DNA from: Tridacna crocea
Taxonomy: Eukaryota; Mollusca; Bivalvia; Cardiida; Cardiidae
Length of the DNA: 64,000 bases
NCBI GenBank assembly: GCA_943736015.1
Contig: OX031059.1
Coordinates: 47,193,159 to 47,257,158, forward strand
Direction: 5' to 3'
Positions 43,091-55,000 of this stretch are shown one piece after another. Made by a program: the position numbers and the translations under genes. The notes beneath the pieces are model-generated. The model ran no database searches. It saw nothing but the letters and a program-made list of their open reading frames with translations, and had not been told where the DNA came from. Position 1 is the stretch's first letter; each line of letters starts with the position of its first letter.

Positions 43091-46000
43091 CTGATTTAAA
43101 AAAAAAAAATTGTAACAATTTGTCGCTAAATGAGAAAATAAATAATACAAGAGGGCCAAGATGGCCCTGGATCGCTCACCTGAATTTTTGAGATGACCAT
43201 AGTGTATTTTTTTTTTTTTGAGGTATTGAAACATTGGAACCAAATTTATAATTTTGCCAAGCAATTTTCAAAAGGTCACCTGTAAAAGTCATTTCGAAAT
43301 CTGACCAGGGGTTTCAGAGAAAGAGAATTTTAAAGAATTTCATCATGTCCGTATAGTGCAAGTAGCCCCCATTCACAAGAGCCATGTTTCTTGACGGATC
43401 AAAATTATATGTACAGCTTTTGGAAAGGGTCACCCAAGGAACATCTCTGTCAGATTATTTCAAAATCTGACCACAGGTTTCAGAGAAGAAGAATTTTCAA
43501 GAATTTCTTCATTTCCATATAGTGCAAGTAGCCCCCATTCACTAGAGCCATGTTTCTTGGCCAATCAAAATTTCGCGAACAATTTTAGAAAAGGGTCACC
43601 CAAGGAACATCTCTGAAATTATTTCAAAATCTGTCCAGCCATTTCAGAGAAGAAGAATTTTCAAGAATTTCTTCATTTCTGTATAGTGCAAGTAGCCCCC
43701 ATTCACCAGAGCCATGTTTCTTGACCAATCAAAATTTCGCGAACACTTTTTGAAAAGGGTAACCCAAGGAACAAGTCTGTGAAATTATTTCAAAATCTAA
43801 CCAGCTGTTTCAGAGAAGAAGATTTTTTAAGAATTCCTTCATTTCTGTATAGTGCAAGAAGCCCCCATTCACCAGAGCCACATTTTTTGACAGATCAAAA
43901 TTTCATGAACATTTTTGAAAAGGGTCACCCAAGGAACATATCTGTGAAATTATTTTAAAATCTGACCAGCGGTTTCAGAGGAGAAGATTTTTAAAGAATT
44001 CCTTCATTTCTGTATAGTGCAAGAAGCCCCCATTCACCAGAGCCACATTTTTTGACGAATCAAAATTTCATGAACAATTTTTGAAAAGGGTCACCCAAGG
44101 AACATATCTGTGAAATTATTTCAAAATCCGACCGGCGGTTTCAGAGGAGAAGATTTTTAAAGAATATGCTAAAAAATTCCATTTGGTTGCCATGGCAACC
44201 AGAGTTTTTGATGAAATCAAATTCTGTGAACAGTTATTTAAGAGGACCTCCCAAGGAACATTCTTGCCAAGTTTGGTCCGAATCCGCCCAGCGGTTTAGG
44301 AGAAGTTGATGTTTAAAGAATTGTTGACGACGCACGACGGACGACGCACGACAGACGACGGACACCGGGTGATCCTAAAAGCTCCCCTTGAGCACGTTGT
44401 GCTCAGGTGAGCTAATAAAAGGAGTCTTCAATGATAAAGTGTGCCTTCAGATATTATTGTTGATACACAAACTCTTCAAGAAATTTCTTTGCTCTTTGTG
44501 CTAAATAGAAACAGTCCGTAAAAATGTGGACTGCGTAACTGGAATGTCTCAAAATTTACTGTTATTCCTTGACAACAAAAGGGATACAATACTAATTACT
44601 ATCAAGAGCAACTTTGGCAATGCTTAGCTTCACTCCTTCTTTGAAAGAATAAAAGAACACTGAAGGCACCCTTTAGCTTACCATTTAAAAGATCTTGTGA
44701 TAATTGCATATTATGGACAAAGTTCTTGAACAGTTTTTCACCGTAAATGTGGTATATTTTTTGTCTCTTCACATCATAGTTTTTCTATGAGTGAAACAGA
44801 CACTTTAAAATTGGGAGTATCTTTCATTTTCTTATTTTTTTTCTTTTTTAAATATAAGCATGGTAAGAGATTAAAGTCATTTGAAAGTTGAATAATGACA
44901 ATGGTGATTAAGTTCAAAGAATCTTTCACCTTTATTACACCTTTCTAACTCTTCCAGATGACCAAATTTCACATTGGTCCTTATTGAAAGCATATGCAAA
45001 TTACAAATTACTAAAGGCTCACATTACTGGATCTGTGTTTGAAAACATTAAAGCTCTTGTGAAAGAAAGTAAGAAAATGCCACATCATTTTCTTGTTTTA
45101 AAAGAAGGATTTCGAAAAAGTTCTCCATCAGGTTTGTAAATACTGTATACTTGTAGTTTCATTGTGTAATTATTTTCATTGTGAGGTTTATGTGGAATTA
45201 TTTTAGATAGTGAATCTACATTAGATATTGTAATAAGTAATGATTTTAATATTCATAGAATTTCTTTTACAATCATAAAATTGATTTGGTTTTTAATTTT
45301 ATGTCTTCGCATTTTGATCAACATCTCAAAGAAGTAAAAAGTAATGACTGTGAAACAAGTCAAAGCCTGCGTACTTTTCACATGTAAATATGTAAGTTTC
45401 TAGTGTATCCATGGATTCTTTGACTAAAACTGATTTAAGGTACCAGCCTGACCCTGGACCCTGACCATTATGACCTATCAGAACTTCAGTAGGTCGACCT
45501 AGGTCAACAGCTTGAACCAGGAAAGTATCAACCTGAAAATATACAGATACATGCATACATTACATAATCATACTGTCAATTGTGGGCAAAAAGCATACAA
45601 CAACACACATTTACTTAGATTCAATAAAAAAGCAAGAATAAAAGCTGAATACAAAATATAGATACCATAGACTAATTAATCAAATGTCTAAATGAATTTC
45701 CAATTCTAAACATAAAGATGAGCCAAGCTAAGAAAATGCCGCAGCATTTTCTCAGCATGGCTCATTTTTACCCAGCATTGTAAGAATATGGAATTGTTTG
45801 GTAAATAATTAACCAAATATTTAAAACTGACCTGATAAGTAAAACTACTATACCTGTCCAGACTCAAACTTGTTATCTGTTTCCTCCAAGTTGTAAGTCA
45901 GGTATCGTTTCCCAGAGTCACCAAGGGTGCCAATAATGTTAATGTACACTGCTGCATCTGTCCCTGATCCAAACCCATCTCCTGTCACTGTTCTTACAAC

Positions 46001-49000
46001 ATAATCCCTCACTGCAACATTTCAAAAGACATTTCGATACAGGGCAGAACCAATTATTATTGCCCTAAAGGTAGAATGTAATGTTTACATTTCAATCCCA
46101 TGTTTTAATGATTCTAAGGAAGAAGACTTGAAAATATTTGTGAAAACAAGAAAATGCAGGTAAAAAGTATTTTCTCCTTTTTTCACAACAATTTCAAGTC
46201 TTTCAAAGAATGCCATTATTTGAGTTGCATTTACTTAATCCTTTACGTGACAACACAATTTTGGCCTTGTCCAATTTGAAAGTATTTGCAGACGACCATG
46301 ACTTCTATAGGATGGAAAATCATTGTACAGGGCGATTCATAATATCTCCCATGATTTCATTGTAAAATAACATTTTATCCGCTTATGATTTAAATAAGTT
46401 TTCAATATTGTTGAAGAGAGGATAGGTAAGATTTATTTTACTACAAAAGTATGGGAAAGACGTTAACGTCATGACGTCATTCATAATGTCACAAACAGTA
46501 CTTGTTTTCCAAGATGGCATTGTCCAGGAAAATGGCTGCTGAAGCACTTCAGCTCTAGTTTGAGACTTGTTCTGCCACTAAAGCACTTAAAACCATGAGA
46601 AGAAGATACCCAAATGATACAGAAATAAGAAAACTCTGCTACCCAAATGATACAGAAATAAGAAAACTCTGCCAGACAGCTACAGTATACAGGCTTGTTG
46701 CACCATTCAAGGAAACTAGATCAGTTGAAGACAAATGCCATGGTAATGCTGGAAGACAAAGATCTAGCAGGAGTTCTGAACATGATCAATAGGTAAAGCA
46801 CATAATTGATGAAACGCCTGAAAAGTCTCTATGTCAAGTTGTTAATGATTTCACTAGTGTGAAAAAATTACTGAAGTGTCTACATAATGTTAAGGTTTGA
46901 CTTGAAATATATTCCATACAGTATATTTGTGATGCAACACTTGAAGGAATCTGGTATCAAGAGTCGTATTGAATTTGCAAGATGAACGAAGGACCATTTA
47001 GAAATCGTAAATAAAATGTGGTTCTCTTTACTTGAATGATGTTGTAAATAAACAAAAAGCTGCTTCTCGGGAACAGACTGAACTTCCACGATGAGAAACC
47101 TTTGCATGATGGCAAAATTACTGTTTGGGTTGCCTTAAGCAGTGCAGACATGATAGGACTGTTTTTCTTTGAGGAAGAAGGTGGGAACGCGACAGTGAAC
47201 AGTCAGCATTATACCATTACTCAATTACTCAAGAATAAATTTATGCCAGCTTTTAGAAAAATTTGGTATAGACATAGAAAATATGTGGTTTCAGCAGGAT
47301 GGGGTGACACCTCAAACAGCAAAATATGAGTTGTCTTGGTTACATGAAACTTTCAGTGAAAATTTCATCTCATTCAAAACTGAAAAGATTTGTCCTCCCC
47401 ACTCCCCAGACCTCAATCCACTTGACTTTTTCCTTTGAGGATATCTTAAGGATAAGGTGTACATGCAAACCAGCAACTTTACAAGACTTGAAAAACACCA
47501 TCCATAGAGAAATTGAGAAAATAACACCGGAAATGTGTGAGTCTGTGATTGACAGTTACTAGAGGAAAATTGATGTCATTATTGCACAAAAAGAACGTCA
47601 CATTGAGCATATGATGTAAATTTATAAATTGAGATACAGACCATGATTAAAGTGTAAGTATGATGCTTTTACTATCAAACAAAACCTACAGGGAGTGAGT
47701 ACTGCCATTCCAAACTGTATTTATACCATTAATACAATCATGTACTGAAGACCATGACAGATATCATGAATCACCAAAGAGAAAATGCTGGCTACCTCCA
47801 TTTTCTCCTTTTCCTAAAATGTTTTCAAAAGCATCCAGCCTAGGGGTCAAAGTACATACAGGACTTTCCAACAACAGTTTAAGAAGCTGTTACAACAGAT
47901 TAAATATAATACATTTCCATAAAGTATCAACCCAAGTCAGCCAGCACAGTCTGTGCAGGCTGACTTTATTTGAAACTTCCAACTACTTGTAAATTTCTTC
48001 AAGTCAAATTACCATTTCAAGATCCAGTTATGTGTGATACAAAATGAATTTTATGGATCAATAATTCAGTATCAGTTTTTTTTATTTTCATGAACACTGG
48101 TAAGTTCCGATTGGCTGAACATTTTTTTTTCATAGCTCCATGAAAAAAAAAAAAATCAGTCCTGCTGAAACTACTTTTGCAGTTAAAGTAATGTAAGCAA
48201 ACATGTATACCAGATTTTATTATGGTTTTCTTTCTAAATTTCTTTATCTTAAACGAGTCTGAAGTTTAAACTGCTAGCTGAATTTATTTTCTCTAAATAT
48301 TGGAAAAATATTCAACAGTAAATTCAATGAGAGAGCAGAAAACTCTTTGTCACTTTGCTGGGTATAACAATTTTATTTTCAACTTAGTTCCAGGGTATTG
48401 AACTTCTGATAATAAATCTACTGAACCTGCAAATGTTCAATACTATAATGACGTCAAGAATTTATGTCATTGTTATGTCATGAACCGGCATTTACGTGCA
48501 ATGAATTATAAAGGAAATGGACATTAAATAAATAATTTATGTTCACTTTTCAATCAAAAAAGCAGTTAGTATTATTCAAGTGCATATTTGTTGTCTGTGA
48601 TATTGAATTGCCGGTAGAAGGTTTGAAGAGAATTTTTTTTTGTTTTCATGGAGGTATGAAAGAAAACCACCTAATCACACTTTTGTATGAAACTGCTTTG
48701 TGTGATTGGGTTTGTTTTAAATACCTCCATGAAAACAAAGAAAAGAATCTCTTCATTCCTTACATAATTATGTAATGACTTACATGTACTTGGTATAATG
48801 CATCACAGATATTACATTAAACCATTACCACACGAGAAAAATTTAGACTGGTCCAAATTGAAAGCATTTGCAGACGACAAAATAAAGGTGACTGAAAAAT
48901 TGAAACTTGTTCTGGGAAGGGTAGAAAACACTGTGGGAAAAGGAGAAAATGCTGGTTACCAGCATTTTCTCCTTTTCCCACAGTGTTTTCAAAAGGCTTC

Positions 49001-52000
49001 TTTCTCAGGGGCGTCAAAAGTAGGGATTGTGTGGTAATGGGTTAAACCCTCTTTTGCTAGAGCAACAATCAAATATCAATTAGGTCATACACTGGACACA
49101 ATACTAACTGTAGACAACCATCAAGAACATTTTGGAAAAAGCAGAAATTGCTCATAATGAGCCTTTCTCCCTTTCTAAAATCTTTTCACATGTACTTGTG
49201 ATTTAAATCTTAATTCATGTTAATGTACAAACTTCATGGAAATGTTTTAAAAGTTGTTTGCTACATATTTGTTTCACAACCTATCAGCCATGATTCATAA
49301 AGACTGGTTGTATAGGAGAAAATCTGACAAAGAAGGTAAGGACTTTTTAAACATTATCTAGAACTCCTTTAAGATTATTTAAAAATGGCTTGATTGGTAA
49401 AGACTTAAAACCAAATGTTTCATGTTGAGATGTTGCATGAACTTAGAAGGAAAAATAATCCACTTTAATACATTTTTTTCAATTCCTACAAGCCTATAGA
49501 TCTGTGTAAACAGCTTGCTGACAAGTGCATTTATAGGAAAAAATTTACACATTTTTCTTATAAGTGCACATTAATTCTCACAATATTAAATGTGTCAGAG
49601 AACTACCTCTCTTCTAAAAGAATATTTCAGCAGAGTAATAAACGTTCTTGTGAAATATGGGCATTCAAAATTAATAAGTTTTAAAACATGAATACAAGCA
49701 TAAGCAGTGTAACTAAAACAGTTTTAGCAACTATATATGTACATGTAAAACAGTATGTGCATTTCTAGCAGCAGTTTAAAGCAAGAACATTGCACTATGC
49801 TCTTAGCTGAAAGTGTTTTTAGTGATACTTCTAAACCAAAAGAGGCCATGACTGTGTCAAAAATACATGACAGTTTGATGCCCATCTTGTATGGGTTCCA
49901 CTTTTGACAATAAATGAATAGCCAAAGTCTACATAAAATATCTTCAGCTATAAAAGAGATATAAGAAAATGTCAAGGTTTTTTGAATAACAGTGACACTG
50001 CCCCTACAGAGCTGTGACAAGACTTTGTTTTCTTTAACCCATTACCAAACGACAATATTTTAGAGTGGTCCAAATTGAAAGCATTTGCAGATGACAAAAT
50101 AAAAGTGACTAAAAATTTTAAATTTGTTTTGTGAAGGGTAGAAAACCATAGCCAACTTTCGCGGACATGGAAAAATCGATATCGGCCAATTTTACCTGCA
50201 TTTTTCTATATAGAATTATGAAGGGCCTAGGTAAATAAACGCTTATAACTTCATCAGTTTTCAGAATTGAAAATTATCTCAAGTGAGGTAAGAAAATTCA
50301 ATTTATTCTCTTTCAAATGAACTTTGTTTTAAAAATTTCGGAAAAGAGACTTATGGTCCTTTTTTAAGTTAAAAATTGTAGGTATGGTTTATATAGAAAA
50401 AAGAGGAAAAACGCATTTTCCGAGATCAAAAACTGTAATATTTGTTTAATTTTCTTTCTCTGTGTTGAAAAGTCAAAATTATCTCAAGTGGAGTGAGTTA
50501 CATTATTCATTTCTCTTTCAAATGGTATAAGTTTGAGTCATGTAAAAAAATAAACTTTTGGTCCTTCTTACAGTTTTTTAATGCCACTATCCAATTTTTT
50601 TCTTTTTCCGTGAACGTTCGGATTATGCCGGACTTTGCCGATATTGGCCGAGTCTCACTGTTAGATAACCCTGCCGGGTATCTTTATTGTGTTACGTAAT
50701 GTTTCATTGACAAACGGACCCCTGCTATGTTTATGACATACATGTATCCACTAAACTGGAATTTATACCCGGGTTGTCTTCAGATCGAATACCGTCTGAT
50801 CCTGACAGTATGCCTAAGATGTTTTATGTATCCTATTTATCTAAAAGACCAGAATTTAATACTTGTAAGATAATTTCCTTTTACAATCATTAAGATTGAG
50901 ATCTGAAATAAGAAAATGTACGTTTGATGATTTTTTTTCAACTTTTTGAAATTAATGCCGTATCATTTTTTTTTTCTGGCGACAGCTCACAAACTCATGT
51001 TTCCTTGCTTTTTTTCACATCGGTCTTTGATCTGTCATGTCATATAGAAGGCCTTTGAAAAGATTGAAGAAAAAGATTTCAACGCTGCTTACCAATATTT
51101 TCTCCTTTTCTTGCACTATTTTTAACTCGATAAAAGATAAGTTCCATTTTTTAATGTTTTATTTGTCTTAAGAAAATTACTTTATTTTGAACAAGTCTGA
51201 ATTTTTGTCTTTTGGTAAAGATTCAAATAACAAGCTTTTAACCTGTTACTATATGAATACGGCATCTAACGACGCTGCTCTTGATTTTTTAGGATAAAAT
51301 ATGGAAACAGGCGCATTATCTTTTTAAAAGTTATCTTCTACTTTTCAAACAATATTGTCTGCATCACTCAATCGGTTTTTCCTACAAAGAGTATTTAGCA
51401 TTCAAAGAATGACAACACTAGATAAAAATTGACAACTTTTTTTTCACATCAGTCAAACAGTTTCTCCCTTCTTTCAAATGTCCCCCTCCCTTTAACATCT
51501 TTAATATTTTAATTGTTCATTGGAAGAATTAGCCTAAACAGTAAGGTTCTTCCTTCTTTAAAGCGACGCAACTTGTAAACAGCATAACCGCTAAGAGTGA
51601 ATAAAAGATGAAAAAATTGACATAGACTATGCATGTACATGGAAATGGAAATAATACAAGCTACTTCTACTTTACCAGTAACCTAAAAAGTTACCTTCTG
51701 CATAATTATTATTTATTATTTCAAGAGATTGTATTTAATCAACCTTGTATTAAGAATGATCTACCTGTATCTTGGTTTGAAACCGGTTTTACCACAGCTT
51801 GCCAGTGATTAGTTGAAATGACACCATATACATAACTTTTTTGGAGGAAGAAATACCTTTTTATCTTTATCATGCCTGTAAGCGGCGCTAGAGTGTAGCA
51901 TCTGATCAGTTCACGAGTGCTGATATGTTATGATACTTTCAACACGAACCTTTTAGTAACTTTCGAGCACATTTTTTCCCTCCATTTCGGATGCAATAAA

Positions 52001-55000
52001 AAGAATCTTAAGTATACAGTATATTGGCAGCGTTTTTAAACTTGTGTGATAATGATAGCTTGGACCTACTTTTATGTATAAAGATATAGTTTAGTGCATA
52101 GATAGACCTTAGTTGTTCCGAAAAACTAATACGTAAACAGCTTTTAGACTCGCTCAGAATGGAAACATTTTAATACTTTTACTGATAGTAGTAGACATTG
52201 TACGTAAATGCAACATCGCTCATTAAGCCAAAATACAAATCGGCGCCACACAGTACATGGAGTGTTCGGAACGAACCATTTTCTTTTATTTGTTCGGTGA
52301 AAACCAACTTTGAATGAATGCTTTTTTATATGCCGAATCTGTAACTTTTCGTGTGCATAAAACCATGTAAATTTACTCTAATGGTTCTGAGCAGCCGTTG
52401 AAATTATTTTATGTGCTATAACAGTTTTATTTCTCCGCCTTCCCAACCTTTTTTCCTTTTAAAAATCGTATAGAAAGTGGAAATTATAAAAATTAAAACC
52501 ATCAAACCACACATGCACACAAAAGACAAAGTTTACCCAATCAAGATATAACCATTAGCTATTTACTAAACGACAAAATATATTATGATTTTTTTTTTCA
52601 AGTTGAAAGAACTTGCGGACGAAAAATGTGGCACATAATGTAACTTACTTTTGAAAGGGTAGAAAACACCGTGGGAAAAAAGGACTCGTAGATAACATGT
52701 TATATACGATCCCTTGGAAAAATGAGAAATTGCCCACCACAAGTATTTTCTCGGATTGGTTAAAATTTTCTCATCAAAAAACTGAATGGCGAAACTTTGG
52801 ACACTACCAAGTTAAAAACATTTGCAGACAACAAATTAAATGCAACTCAAAGGATAATGTCTGTCTTTGAAAAGGTAGAACATTTTAGGAACAGAAGAAA
52901 AATTTCTCCCTTTCCAGCAAAGTTTACAAAAGCCTTTTCTCTCAGGTCTGCTAGACTCGGGAAGGTGTGATTACTGTAGTGTTAAACTGGCACTCTCAAA
53001 ATGCCGAATTTTCTGCTGAATTTAACTTGTTGATTTTGCCATGAATATCAAAGGTTTTTTTAACCAAAATAATTTTCGACATATAGAATCGATCAGCTCC
53101 AAGATCAGGCAGCTTGTTTTGTGCAGCCTGATATAAATCTACAATGCCATCAAAAGTGCATTTGGACGGATTAGATTTCATGACCAGACTACAAAAAATG
53201 CATTTGTCGAGAGCAGTTTTAGGACTGATCAGTTTATGTCTCAGAGAATCAAAACTTAACCCTAATACGAGGATAAATGAATTACAAACCGACAAATAAA
53301 GCTGACATATAACAATTTTAATGTTCTTTTCTCAAGACAAATCTCGCTTTATCTTGGGGTGTAATTGCAATATGCTGTTTAGTCTAATAAGGGTGCGCAT
53401 TATGCGCAGTCTGATACTGATATTCAAGAGCCACACTGGCTGTACCAGACAAAGGGTTTAGGTTAAAATCAGAAAAAAAAAATGCCAGGACAGATATATC
53501 GTCTAGGCAAGGATTGCGAAATTTGAGGCAGGCCACTGTTACGTAATGTTACGTTTCTCTTATCTTTTATCGCTGCAGGCTATTGAATATCGATTACTTG
53601 TATACACAATGTAAGTTCGCCAAACTCCGGAAACTCCCGCACCTTTACGTATGATATCGATTATTTTCATCGATTTGTTGATATGCGAGACTGCTGATAA
53701 GGCATGTCCGTGAAAGTTGGCTATGAATGTGGGAAAAGGAGAAAATGCTGGTTACCATCATTTTCTCCTTCTCCCACAATGTTTTCTAAAGGCTTCTTTC
53801 TCAGGGGCGTCAAAAGTAGGGATTGTGTGGTAATGGGTTAAAAATGACCATGCCTCAAAAATACATGATAAGCAATTAAGACTTGGCCATATAGACACTA
53901 CAAATGGATAGTTTTTATTGATTTCTAATACAGAAAGTAAAATGTATGATAACCAGTTTTCTTCTCTACAAGTAATAAAGTAATATACCCTATAATTCTT
54001 AATGTATCCTTACTTGGGACTTGATTAATTTAAACCTTAATTTCAACACCGGTTGTTTGAAGAAGTCTGGGCATGCAATTGATTTACATGTTTCAGCATG
54101 AATAAAAAGAAATCTCTCATAAAAATTAGGGCAAACCTAGAAAAACCGATAACATCAATATCAGCAAAATCAAATTCATCGACTTGAAGGCAAAATGATT
54201 AACCTCTGTTGGAATATCTTTAACCTAATAACAAATGCTATATTTATTGTATAACAGTATGCTGTAGTCTCAGATTATTTGCAAGTAGTAAGCAATACAT
54301 GGATCCGTGGAAATCCATATTTGACCAATCAGGACATCGCATTTATTCTACCCAATGTCCTACCTTGGTTTCTGCTATTTCGGCTCACAAATAAAACGAC
54401 TGTTAACGTTAGAAGAATGCAATTTTCTTTATTTATGTTGTGTTTTTGACGTTTGATTTTTAAATAAAACTTACAAAATGTGCTTTGGGAACATGTACCG
54501 ATGATGTGAGATCATGCAGGGGCTATAGAAAAGTTTAAATTGTGATGATTACTGAAAATTTGAACTTGTGCAAAGAGCTAATCAGCGCTGGATAATAAAT
54601 TAATTTAAAGTATTCTGTAATTTTTCCTCTCTGAAAGAGAAAACTGGAAAACAAAGGTAAAAGCAGATCTATATGAAGTATTAATAAAAAGAAAATACTG
54701 TTACTTGAATATTAACCTTGTTCAATAACCTATGCACACCCAAAAAGTGGCCGGGTTACTTGTCACAAATGTTTCAATTTGACATTAATTTTAACCCATG
54801 GTGCATGAAGAATATGCTGAATGTGTACTGGGATTGTATATACGATCTCTGATGTGTAGATATAGATCAGATTGCAAATTACATGATGTTTATTCTTTGA
54901 TTTAAAGTACCTGCTGATTACAATAAGCACTTTGATGTGTAGTTCTTCCTCACTAGGAGAATATTTCAATTTTAAAAAAAGTCGAACTTCTGATCTGGTG

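Larger units (their letters stand above)
46235..47860 (+). repeat. MITE family A copy split by a DDE transposon
   Basis: Left half 46235-46329 (ttaatcctttacgtgacaac, gcagacgacc, tggaaaatcattgta). Right half from 47777 (aagagaaaatgctggctacc, ccattttctccttttcc, gggtcaaagtacatacagg). The two halves join at the palindrome shoulder. Confidence 0.75.

Noticed and set aside
43340..44120. Regular spaced repeats that could suggest a CRISPR array
   Set aside because: Units are about 165 bp, imperfect and without spacers, in a eukaryotic intron; they are tandem modules of a mobile repeat.
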